From positions 15,796 to 60,792 of the forward strand of contig CAUDNR010000813.1 in the NCBI GenBank assembly GCA_958430865.1: a DNA stretch of 44,997 nucleotides, read 5' to 3'. The position numbers and the translations under genes were made by a program. Under the pieces are notes generated by a model, which saw only the letters and a program-made list of their open reading frames with translations, was not told the DNA's origin and made no database searches. The DNA comes from Entrophospora sp. SA101. Lineage: Eukaryota > Glomeromycota > Glomeromycetes > Entrophosporales > Entrophosporaceae. Of this stretch, positions 18,992 to 29,147 are shown one piece after another (the first letter of the stretch is position 1; the number at the start of each line of letters is the position of its first letter).

Positions 18992-19407
18992 GCATTCACT
19001 TTGTCGACAATCACTTCGCTGACAGTTCATTCGTTGACAAACACCTTCACTGATAGTTAGTTTGTATGTGATGATAGTGATGGTGATGATATTGTCACTG
19101 ACTATTTTGGTGATTATAATGATTGATATGCTAATGAATAGTATTGAGGTTTCGTTTTAATCAAAACTCTGGAAATATTTATTTTTCTGATGATGATTCT
19201 TTTCGTGATGCATCATTAATATGCCTGCAAACTAATTAGCATCCAAATTTCCTGATGCTTCTGAAGTCATAATTCCTATAATCAGTACGTATGCTACGTC
19301 AGAACTATCGACGAAATGGACTGTCGACGAAGTGATTCGAAGTTATTGTCGATGAAACGACTGTCGACGAAATGTTTGTCGACGAAGTGATTGTCGATGA
19401 AATGAAT
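18992..19407. mobile_element. Foldback-type element with TTCGTCGACA iterons
   Basis: The left part (about 18,992-19,056) repeats CACTTTGTCGACAATCACTT, CGCTGACAGTTCATTCGTTG, ACAAACACCTTCAC. The right part (about 19,304-19,407) carries the inverted form in six tandem units such as TGTCGACGAAGTGATTGTCG and ATGAAATG. Arms built of short tandem units in inverted orientation around a unique centre (about 19,060-19,300) are characteristic of foldback (FB/TFB) elements. The centre holds no intact gene. The flanks GATCGCATTCAC and ATGAATCAGGCC give no clear target duplication. Confidence 0.7.
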
Positions 19408-19731
19408 CAGGCCAATAGGGTTAGTGTTTAAAAGTGTTTTGACTAAAAATAGAAATAATTTAATTGAAATATTTGATTTTATTTATCAAAACCAAGTAAT
19501 GTGTAACATAATTATTGATTGGTATAATAAAAATATTTTTTTCAAAACCGCGTAATCAAATATTTGTTATAAACTCGAGCTTCTTATTAAAGTAATGTGA
19601 AACTATGTCATTAAAGCCTTCCGACAAATATTTGTTTATGTCGAAAGCTTTATTACTTAAACTAACATTCTTTTTGGAATATTGCTTAAAAGGCAGGCTA
19701 GCTTTTTGATCAACACTGACCGATCAATTGT
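19408..19731. other. Intergenic, possibly gypsy-derived
   Basis: AT-rich. The part nearest 19,732 reads LIKKLACLLSNIPK on the minus strand and may be a decayed continuation of the retroelement fragment. Confidence 0.3.
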
Positions 19732-20007
19732 TTAACAAGTATGCCAATGATGATTTAACTTCCTTGGGCTACTCTTGTCGGCTAATTGCAAGAAATGCAA
19801 CAATAATTCGGTGTTTGTCAATTTATTACATGCCCCGTAGGACTTTTTCATCAGTCTCTGAAATATAACAGGTGTGTTCTTCAAACCAAAAGGCATAACT
19901 GTGAACTCATACAATCCATGTGATTTTGAGTTCTTTTCTTTTCTTCCGGGTATACACGTTAAATGCTCTGCGACATCTTTTTGGTATGAGATTTCTTTGG
20001 AGTCCAT
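19732..20007 (-). pseudogene. Ty3/gypsy reverse transcriptase fragment
   Basis: The minus strand contains SHGLYEFTVMPFGLKNTPVI followed by FQRLM, the Ty3/gypsy reverse-transcriptase block normally written YEFxVMPFGLxNAPATFQ. The preceding residues (HLTCIPGRKEKNSK) fit the TAFxTxxG region. The YxDD catalytic box expected about 40 residues later is absent and the flanks are unrelated, so this is a short relic. No LTRs were found. Confidence 0.75.
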
Positions 20008-20883
20008 TCATGGAAATCAAAACTAAGTTTCAATGGAAGTTTTGATTATTTTTTGAGTAAATTTTGTATATACTGTATGTGACTTGAATATAGCTGGTGA
20101 AGAATACCAATGATAAACGCAGGATCAAGTTCTGTATTTGCTTGGTTATTCTGTGGGAATAAATATTTTTTTATTATCCCTTAAATTTAAAGCAACAACA
20201 AGTCTTTATGAACATTGATGTATTTTAAACGGTCTTGACTAATGATGTATGACGAAAAGTAAAAATTGTTGTTGATGAAAAAAATTGAAATTTTTTGTTT
20301 TACAATAACGTAAAGAAAAAAACCCATTATTATAAAAGTCAGTAGAGATTCTATAGAACTTTCAATTCCGTACACTATTCTTCTTGTTCCATGCATTTAA
20401 TTTTTATATGAATTTGTGAATTCTGAAAAGTTGGCCAGTCTGTATGATCTTCGATTCCATATTTTGCATAATTTACTACGGAGGCGCAGATGTACGGAAT
20501 ACATTAAAAAAATAATTTATCTTGCATTCCTCTGCCCTCTTTTCCGCTACTTCTCTCATTATTATCATCTTCGATAAGAATTGTTCTATACAGTATAATA
20601 AAAATAAATACATACAGTATAATACTAAAAAGGAATAGAATTCAATAACCAATCAATATTTTGAAAAAACCCCTGATAAAGCACGAGTCTCAATCTACGA
20701 AACTACATGTATAATTTTTTAACACGCAGTATGCCAAAATTATTAAAGTTGAGAAAATTTGGTTGTTTTAAGAATGATTTTTTTATTATATATTATTCAA
20801 TATTTTATGGATTATAAAAAAAAAAATTTTTTCTTCTAAAAATAGATTTCTTCATTGAACTTTCTATTAAATGTTTCATGATT
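20008..20883. other. Intergenic
   Basis: AT-rich with no recognised feature. The minus frame 20,187-20,396 has one hydrophobic stretch but no further support. Confidence 0.35.
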
Positions 20884-20998
20884 TCACTTTTTGTTTTTTG
20901 TTTTTTGTTCTTGTTCAGTTTCATTTGAAACTGGTAGTGGAGGGAGACGTAGCATTTGTTCGCTGTTGTTCGGTGTCATTGGTAGCCATTCTTCCTTT
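20884..20998 (-). CDS. Possible terminal exon of a small gene
   Basis: On the minus strand a good acceptor (TTTATGCAG) at 20,999-21,000 precedes KEEWLPMTPNNSEQMLRLPP, LPVSNETEQEQKTKNKK and a TGA at 20,886-20,884. The Pro-rich, then charged tail looks like a real C-terminus. Upstream, CGGAAAATTCTTCTTAAGCC after TTCTATAG could be a preceding exon, but no splice solution is unique, and another frame of the same exon is also open. I do not recognise the protein. Confidence 0.3.
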
Positions 20999-22188
20999 CT
21001 GCATAAACATTTATTTGTATTAAATTAATTCCTTGCAAATATTTTCTACTTAACAGTATAATTAATATGACAACAAATCGTTCGGCTTAAGAAGAATTTT
21101 CCGCTATAGAATAGGAATAATTTATAATTTACATATTAACATAAATTGGGCGTATTAAATTGACAAATAAAGTCAATCTAATTTTTAATTGTTAAAGTTT
21201 GACAATTGGAAAGATTTTCTAGGGGATTCTGGTCAGTGTAAAATTTCGGTGTGAAAATAATACAAATTAGAAATTATCTGCAAAAATTTACCATGTATGA
21301 CGTTACACCCGCACATTCCGCACGTTGAATTATCCTGGTCCCTGATTTTCGCGATTTTTAAAATTCGTGAAACGTATATGAAACAGGAGATTTATAGTTG
21401 TGCTGCATTTAAACTATGAAAATCAAAATTCTGCTTCGTAATTCTGAGAATAAAAAGTATTATCGTTATTATTATTATAATACGTAATAGTATCATTATA
21501 TATTTTGGTGAAATGTGTGTATTTAACTGGTTAGCAGCATTAGTAAATTTCCTTTTAAAAAAAAACAAAGTTTATAATATGTGAAAAAAGTTCCCCAGCA
21601 TCATTACAAAATAATTGGTTAATTTACGTGATGCAATATTAATACATCGTATAGACAGATGCTGACATTCATTGGCTCAATATATGACAAATTCGTAAAT
21701 ATATTGAACCTACTTGTATAAAAAAAAAAACGATTACAAATTGCAATTACAGTAATAAACGGTAGTATTATTTTTAGAAAAGGCGGTGATGATAATGATG
21801 ATATTGATAATATTGACATTGACACTAAAGATATTCAATTACTAATGATTAAATTTGATGAAATTTTGGATTAACAAGATGTATAAAGAAGAAGAAAAAT
21901 ATGATAAGGCATTATGTCACTTTAAAACAAGCCCGTGTCTCAGGCTGTGGGCTGTGTCTATCTACCACTTGTATTTGTAAAACTAAAATAAAAGTTTTAT
22001 TTTATGAGTGTTACGAAATCATTTAGGATTCCTATTTTTAGCTATTTAGAGAAGGCTATAAAGGTAGGTAGTTGCCATTCGGAAGGCTTATAAAATTATC
22101 TACACCAATTAATTTTCTCTGTTGTTTTTAGCAAAAAGATAAATGATCTGCGAATTATTTTTTTTTTTGATCTTTATTAACAAATAAA
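20999..22188. other. Region upstream of SHMT
   Basis: Mostly AT-rich. A short acidic frame (RKGGDDNDDIDNIDIDTKDI) at about 21,778-21,870 resembles the acidic tails of other transposon scraps in the window. GTGTCTCAGGCTGTGGGCTG at about 21,932 is a local GC-rich patch of unknown meaning. The SHMT promoter must lie in the last few hundred bases; no clear TATA or CCAAT box is seen. Confidence 0.35.
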
Positions 22189-24530
22189 ATGTTTAGAATA
22201 TCAACAATTAATCATAAAAAATTATTACCAGGCGTATTAACAACATTGAGAAATCAATTATCAACCATTATCCCCACTACTAATGCTACTAATGTAAACA
22301 TTTTATATGTACAAAGATGTATACAATTGCAAGAATTTAGAATTTTAATATTTTTTTCTATCCAATTATATATATTATATTTAGAGAAATTATGTTTCAA
22401 ATACTCAACATGAAGTAATTAGTTAATCATCAATATTGTAAATTTTTTAAAATAATTAAAATAATTACTAATTCGATTAATTTATTATTAATAATGACTG
22501 TTAGTACATGAATCAACGTTTGGAGAAAATTGATCCTGTTGTTTTTGATATTATTGAAAAAGAAAAGAAAAGACAACGTGAAAGTATTGTATTAATTCCT
22601 TCTGAAGTATGTATACATAATTAATTTATTGGCAGACAAAATATATTTTTATATCATATATAAATATTACATCCTTGTTATTTTTCTATCCAAAATCATC
22701 AAAAAAGAATTTTACATCACATTCTGTTATGGAAGCATTAGGATCAGTGATGCAAAATAAATATTCAGAAGGATATCCTGGTGCAAGGTTAAAATAATAA
22801 TTAATCAAGATTTTTAATTTATAAATTATTAATATTTACATATTATAATTAATGTGGATATATTATTATATCGTTATGTTAGATATTATGGAGGAAATGA
22901 ATATATTGATCAGGCAGAAACTCTTTGTCAGAAACGTGCTTTAGATGCATTTGATTTGGATGAATCAAAATGGGGTGTAAATGTACAATCATTATCTGGT
23001 AATAATCAAAGGAATAAAAATAGTTGTATTTATTATTATTATTTACTATCGTTATTGTCATTTGTAGGTGCACCTGCAAATTTATATGTATATTATGCTA
23101 TATTAAAGCCACATGAACGATTAATGGGATTAGATTTACCTCATGGTGGACAGTAAATATTATTAGATTAATTAAAAGATCTATATTAATTTTTTGCTTC
23201 AAAAAATAACAATAACAATAATAATAATTATAATTATAATTATTATTAATCGTCAGTTTATCTCATGGATATCAGACCGATACAAAAAAAATATCAGCAG
23301 TATCAGCATATTTTGAAACTGTGCCATATAGACTAGATGAAAAAACTGGCAGGATCGATTATGATGTTTTGGAATTAGTTGCTTCATTGTATCGGCCAAA
23401 AATAATTGTTGCTGGAGCTAGTGCATACCCAAGAAATTTTGATTATGAACGTATGAAGAAAATCGCTGACAAAGTTAATGCTTATCTAATGGCTGACATT
23501 GCTCATTTAAGTGGGATGATATCTGCTGGTGCATTACCATCACCATTTGGCTATTGTGATATTGTCACAACCACAACTCATAAATCTCTTAGAGGTCCAC
23601 GTGGTGCTCTAATATTCTATAGAAAAGGCGTTAGAAAAGTTACAAAGAAAGGAGAAGGTGATGATTAAGATGAGATTGTTATATATTTTTTTTTAAGCAT
23701 TGGCCAAGAAAAAGGTCTTTATGAATTTCGCCTCTCCCAGAAATTAAGAGGCTCTCTTTAAAAAAAGGAAGGTGGCATATAAATTTTTTTTTTTGCATTG
23801 TTTTGACTTTTGATTTTTTTTTTAAAAAAAAGAAATACATTATGATCTTGAGAATCCTATCAATCAATCAGTATTTCCTGGACATCAAGGTGGTCCGCAT
23901 AATCACACGATAACAGCATTGGCTGTAGCTCTTAAACAAACAAAATCACCCATGTTCAAAGAATATCAACATCAAGTTATAAAAAATAGTTTATCATTTG
24001 CAAAATCCTTTTCTGATAAAGGTTATAATATGGTATCAGGTGGTACCGATACACATTTATTATTATTAGATTTAAAATTAAAGGAAATTGATGGTGCAAG
24101 AGTAGAACGAGTTCTTGAATTAGTAAATATTGCTGCTAATAAGAACACTGTGCCAGGTGATAAAAGTGCCATGACACCAGGTGGTATTCGTGTTGGAACC
24201 CCTGCAATGACAACACGTGGACTCAATGAATTGGATTTTGAAAAGGTTGCCGAATTTGTTCATCGTGGTATTCAAATTGCCATTGATGTTAAAAAACATA
24301 AAGTAAAAGGTAATAAATAATCAATTATTATTGTATTACTAGGAATATTTATATTTATGTTGGTTATTTATATTATTTATATAGGTAGAAAAGTTAGTGA
24401 TTTTAAAGAATTTTTAGGTGAAGATGGATCCTCAGAACCTAGAATAGGTGAGTTAAAACAAGAAGTTATAGAATTTGCAAAAAAATTTCCGACAATTGGA
24501 TATAATGAGAATGAAATGAAATACACTTGA
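22189..24530 (+). CDS. SHM1: Serine hydroxymethyltransferase, mitochondrial type (9 exons, 513 aa)
   Basis: PLP enzyme converting serine and tetrahydrofolate to glycine and 5,10-methylene-THF. Exons: 22189-22293, 22385-22414, 22505-22606, 22708-22787, 22883-22998, 23068-23152, 23257-23657, 23833-24309, 24385-24530; 1,542 nt, all GT-AG with matching phases. The N-terminus [20 protein letters not shown] is basic, hydroxylated and free of acid, as in a mitochondrial presequence. Family blocks in order: [84 protein letters not shown], the PLP-lysine motif [13 protein letters not shown] (Lys282), [17 protein letters not shown] and [17 protein letters not shown]. The length fits eukaryotic SHMT. 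A 30-nt second exon is notable. The mitochondrial assignment rests only on the presequence. Confidence 0.95.
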
Positions 24531-24734
24531 AAATAATTGATTATTTAAAAATTTTTTTTTATTTTTATTTTTTTGAAATAAATTTATTATCATTTAAAAC
24601 GTTTTGGTATTGAGAAATCTTGGTATTTATTCTCGAGAGAATATTCTAAAGAATATTTATTGTAAAAAAAGATTGTCACATTTCCGTATTAAAACCAGAT
24701 GAAGCTTTTTTATACCACTAATTTTTGTTTGATA

Positions 24735-25290
24735 ATTTGATACGGCCACTATGCCTTTATAAGTAAAGTTATTTTTTGTAATTGACAGTTTTCCTTTATA
24801 AGTAAAATTTATTTGGAACCACGTTGTAGACCGTTACAATCAAGTAACCACTTTATTGGTTTTTGTATATTGTCACGTTTAACACTATTTAAATAAGCAT
24901 TAACTAACCACCTTATAAGTAAGTTAAATTTTGTGTATATATAGCCACGTTTGACACCAGTTGACTATACATTAACAGAAGTAACCACCTTATAAGTAAG
25001 TTAATTTTTGTATATATATAGCCACGTTTGAACTAGTCGGCTATGCATTAACAGAAATAACCACCTTATAAGTAAGTTAATTTTTGTATACCTTACTGAA
25101 GTAATTTTTGTATACTTTACTGAAGTTAATTTTTGTATACTTTGCTAGTGTTAATTTTTGTATAAAAGTGCTGCTTTTACTAAATACGGGAATAAGTGTA
25201 AACGCCCAGTTATCTGCTTCGACACTGATTATCCCTTTTCCTTTAACTTTAGTTAATTTTTGTATCAAAAGTGCTGCTTTTGCCAAATAC
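24735..25290. repeat. Satellite-like tandem array downstream of SHMT
   Basis: Three well-matched units of about 75-77 bp start at 24,906, 24,983 and 25,058, each opening AACCACCTTATAAGTAAGTT then AATTTTTGTATATATATAGC and CACGTTTGA. More degenerate copies lie upstream (24,750, 24,786, 24,843). From about 25,075 the array passes into 25-28-bp units of AGTTAATTTTTGTATACYTT plus ACTGA (four copies), then two AAAAGTGCTGCTTTT hairpins (about 25,164 and 25,267). Open frames on both strands through this part are artefacts of the repeat. Confidence 0.85.
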
Positions 25291-25470
25291 TAACTAACAC
25301 TAAAGATATATGTTTGTGCACTCTTCGACGCTGGTCATAATTTTTCCTTTACAGGTAAGTAGTTATTTTTTCTAAATTTTTAGAGGTGGCTACCTAGTTG
25401 GTCAAGTATAAATAAATAATTTAACTATAAAAGTCCAAGCTATCTATCTTCTATATTTAAAAACGAGTTG

Positions 25471-25503
25471 AACCTATCCTATCTATCCTATCTATCCTAT
25501 ATA
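25471..25503. repeat. (CTATC)n microsatellite
   Basis: About five units of CTATC(CTAT) in tandem. Simple sequence with no gene context. Confidence 0.8.
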
Positions 25504-26007
25504 AAAATTTTTTCGCTTCGATTATCAATCAGATGTTTCGTGAAACATCAAGACTCATTTTTTTTATCAACAAATACAAGTTACACCAATTTAATTCCGA
25601 TAAAAATTTCCCCAAAAAATATATTCCTTTGAGGATGAAAATATAGAACAAAGAATCTTGTTTTATTTGAAAAAACCGAAAAATTTGAATATATTTGTGT
25701 AGTCTGATAAATATTTGTTTTATTTTTATGCGAATTATAATCGACCTACAAATCCGGGAGAACCACCACTACGACGAAAGAAAGGTCAAGTAAGTCAATA
25801 ATGGCAAGTGGTTTCTTTCAGGAACATTTAGTAGACTAAAGTTATCAGAAAATCAAAATTTACAACCCAAAAACTTGTCAAGAGAATCAATAAAATATTA
25901 AAAAAAGAAAGAACAACATATTAATTTTGCAATATTCAATCTAATTTTGGCGTATTTTCTTTGTGTAATGCCGAGAAGTGGATTGAATGTTATTATTATA
26001 AATATGA
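25504..26007. other. Intergenic
   Basis: AT-rich. Short open pieces before the coding-like fragment at 26,008 are not conserved in any way I can see. Confidence 0.35.
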
Positions 26008-26452
26008 CACTTTGGTTCCGATAGAACATTTCAGCCAATAGCGTTTCCAAATGGTCGCATATTCAAATCAACCAAAAAGAGAGATTTATGGAAAGAAGGA
26101 CTTCTTGGTTATTGTAAAATGTGTAAAGGAAATCCTAAACTTATTGGTAATGCTAGAGCAAAGAAAGAGTTTGACGCATACAATAACCTGCAAGATGATT
26201 TTTGTTACTCAAAAATCAAGGCAATCGAGAAACATGCAATTTTTCCAAAATATCACTATATATGAACTAACTAAACTGGATAGAAATGTATCGGGTTTTG
26301 TACTCATAACAAATGCAACAATATCTGGACTGTCTGCAAAAAACAGTTCCAAAAGCTTTGGATTCAGTTTCTTTGATTACCTAACGTTGATATGCACGAA
26401 AGGTCTTACAGGAAAGGCAAATAATAAATACAATCACACAGGCGGTTCCTGA
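26008..26452 (+). other. Unrecognised coding-like sequence in two frames
   Basis: The frame 26008-26265 reads FPNGRIFKSTKKRDLWKEGL, LGYCKMCKGNPKLIGNARAK, KEFDAYNNLQDDF, with a CxxC and balanced charge. A second frame, 26051-26452, overlaps it with an ATG but is less protein-like for its first half. Its later half (LDRNVSGFVLITNATISGLS then AKNSSKSFGFSFFDYL) might be the continuation after a frameshift. I recognise no domain; a decayed zinc-binding transposon or lineage-specific gene is most likely. Confidence 0.35.
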
Positions 26453-27412
26453 TATGATAGATATGATATATGATAGAAATTTTCTAAATTAAGAAGAAAT
26501 ATTTTTTTAAAACTGATGGCTGGATCACAAGACATACGTACGTACATACTTAATTCCTATTATAGAGGTTTTGCATTGTATTAAGTTCGGATTTGGGCAA
26601 TTTCGGAATCAATCGGGCATTTCAGAAGTTTTAAACTAATGTATAATAATAACTATTATTATTTCGTATAAAGGTTACTATTACCATTATTTTTTTCAAA
26701 TTAAACAAACTACAGGTATTATTAGGTAACATAAATTATTATGTGTTTTACCAACTGTACCACCATACAATTGTAATATCCATATGTGGGTCGTAATCGA
26801 CATAAAATGTACTCTATGGTGCCAAATAAAGAAATTGATTTTTGAAATCAAACTTTGTTGCTTTGATTTTTTTTTGACAATAAATAAAAAATGTTACATT
26901 ATTACTCATCAACCACCTTGAAAATTTGGCTAAATTAGAAGAATTGGAAGTTTAGTGAAAATTCCAGTAGAAGGCGTAGGGTTTGTTTCAATACATTTTT
27001 CCTTTTTTATTCTCGATCTTTTCTAATTGGCCCTGATTATGGAAAATTCCGCTCAATACTAAAATGCAACGCAATTATTTTTTTAATCTTTGAACTGACA
27101 ATATCAATGCAATAATAAACAAGTAATTAAACTCTTAAATAATATTTTAATTCATATTAAATATTCAAAGATTATTTTTCCAATGCAAACCAACCTCCCA
27201 ACAAGGAAGATCTTAAACTTGATAGTATATTACCCCTGTGGTGGTTCTGTACAATGTATATTAATATCTAAAATATTTGCTTTCGGTAAATATTAAATTT
27301 CTGACATATGTCAAATATCAATTAATTCAATTCAATGAACATTTTTTGTAATGAAAATTTTTTATTATTCAATTATCAATTAGTAACTGTTTTTGCGAAA
27401 CCTCAAAAATAC
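26453..27412. other. Intergenic
   Basis: AT-rich, no recognised gene or repeat family. It contains the 3' flank of the minus-strand coiled-coil gene. Confidence 0.4.
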
Positions 27413-27792
27413 TTAAAAATTAGATGTATTTGTATTTGTATTTGTATTTGTAGTTGTAATTGGCGATATTTCTTGTTGTTCAATACATGATAATAATGTT
27501 TGTATTTGAAATTGAAATTTATAAGTTTGTTCGAGTAGATTTGTTAAATGAGTTGCTTGAGTTTCCGATTCCTACACATTAATAATAATAATAATTGATT
27601 ATATTTCCAGTGAAATGAGCTTCTATTCAAAAAAAAAAAAAAATATATAATACTTGAAGAAGTGAATCACGTATTTCTTGTAATTCTTTAATATTAATTG
27701 TCGAGCTTTCGGGCTAAAAAATAAATCAAGTAATAAAAAGAGAAGATAAATAGCCAATCAATCAATCAATAATAAATCAAATCAATCAATCG

Positions 27793-27826
<34 letters not shown>

Positions 27827-27862
27827 TTATTCATTCGTTTATTCATTTTAGTTGCAATAATA

Positions 27863-27897
<35 letters not shown>

Positions 27898-28190
27898 ACT
27901 TTTTCAGGATCGTTTTCTTTTCGTTTTCTTTTTCTCAATTCTTCAATTTGTTCAATCAACAATTTCAAATCGTTTTCAGCTTTTTTATATTGTCGATATT
28001 TCTCAATAATAACTGACTGCTGTTGCTGTTGTTGTAATTCAGCAACAACATCTTTGTCATTTCCTAAATATTGTTTTAATGAAGTGAATATTTCACCAGC
28101 CATTTCAACAAGTGCTTCTAATGATCCTAAACCTTTTAAAGCTAAATCCTCGATTGATTTATCATTATTGTTATTGTTGTTGTTATTCAT
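27413..28190 (-). CDS. Coiled-coil protein, possible Mediator subunit MED30-like (3 exons, 169 aa)
   Basis: Exons on the minus strand: 28190-27900, 27713-27654, 27571-27413; 510 nt, all phase 0 with GT-AG borders. After an Asn run ([10 protein letters not shown]), the protein has a predicted helix GLGSLEALVEMAGEIFTSLK, a Gln run, a second helix YRQYKKAENDLKLLIEQIEE ending RKRKRKEN, and a third, NIKELQEIRDSLLQESETQA then FQFQIQTLLSCIEQQ, before a Thr-Asn repeat tail. Short three-helix proteins with this spacing occur among small Mediator head subunits (MED30, MED11, MED22). The EIF-LL and C-terminal ELxxxxxxxLxQ pattern fits MED30 best, but this is inference. The first intron begins exactly at a GTATCATCATC repeat; without splicing the frame would run into poly-Ser. 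The 957-bp gap to the divergent SNF2 gene may be a shared promoter. Confidence 0.7.
27755..27897. repeat. (AATC)n and (GAT)n microsatellites in the first intron
   Basis: The intron of the coiled-coil gene is nearly all simple sequence: AATC tetramers from about 27,755 to 27,826 and GAT trimers from 27,862 to 27,897. The GAT tract abuts the splice donor. Confidence 0.9.
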
Positions 28191-29147
28191 ATTTCTTAAA
28201 AAATTATTAAAAAAAAAAGATATCGTCGATCCGGTGTGTAAAATTGAAAGGCGCCAAGGGCGCGTGTAACATTATTATCCAATCGAATATTGTATTTCTA
28301 GAGATCTTTTCTAAATTTGTACTGGTTACACGACTAAATATACACTGTGTCGATCTGAATATAATATAAATTTCTAGAATATTTCTAAAATTATAAAGTA
28401 TTCATTGATATCAAATAAAATATTCATTGATAAAAATAAACAATAATAACTTTATGTAGTTAAGAGAGATTAAAATGTGAATTCAATAAACTTTCTTTAA
28501 ATAAAATGATAATAATAGTAATGTTGTTGTTGAATTATAATTGTGACTTGCCTTATTTTATTTAGGACACTAGAGTATATAATAATAAATGTATTCCTTA
28601 ATATGGACAAGACATTTATCTCTTGGAAGTATCATGTGTGTACAATTGGTTAGTTATTTAGTGCCACCAAAGACAGCAATTGTTTATACCAACAAAAAAC
28701 TCTGAACACAAAAAGTCCAATCTTTTTCTTTATTAATTATTGATTCCAAAAAAAAATCTGAAAAGAAAAAACAAAAAAGAAAATGAATTTTATTAAATCA
28801 ATCATATGAATTGGAAAATAAGTATAAAAATAATGACGTAATATTTATAAAGCTTGTGTATATATACAAATATATACAAATATATTTATTATATTATATA
28901 TATATTCAGTTTTTTTTCATTTTTCATTCAAAAAATTCATCATTTAATAATAAATAATAGGAATTTATTTATTTATTGTTTATTTTTTTTTTAAAAAAAA
29001 TAAATTTTTTCCCTTTTAATCAAATTTAAACTCAAAGGTAAATATTTATTCTATAATTATGCTAGTTAATGGAACTGAACTTAAACATTTAAAATTTCCC
29101 CCCCATTTCCCTCTCTCCCATTTTCTTTTTTTTTCAGTAAAGAAATC
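28191..29147. promoter_or_regulatory. Divergent intergenic region (coiled-coil gene / SNF2 gene)
   Basis: Contains the GC-rich palindromic patch GGCGCCAAGGGCGCG near the minus-strand gene (about 28,250) and long A/T runs near 28,970-29,010. A pyrimidine-rich CCCCCCCATTTCCCTCTCTC run ends about 25 bp before the SNF2 ATG at 29,148. A TATA-like AT tract lies at about 28,880-28,905. No defined factor site. Confidence 0.4.

Noticed and set aside
24735..25290. CRISPR-like array
   Set aside because: Units are adjacent without unique spacers of constant length, unit size changes along the array, and the DNA is eukaryotic. It is a tandem satellite.
25077..25293. Overlapping ORFs on both strands (61 and 69 codons)
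   Set aside because: Open only because the tandem units lack stops in those frames; the protein is repetitive and without domains.
28054..28269. 71-codon plus-strand ORF with a Leu run
   Set aside because: Antisense of the coiled-coil gene's first exon; the Leu run mirrors the Asn codons.
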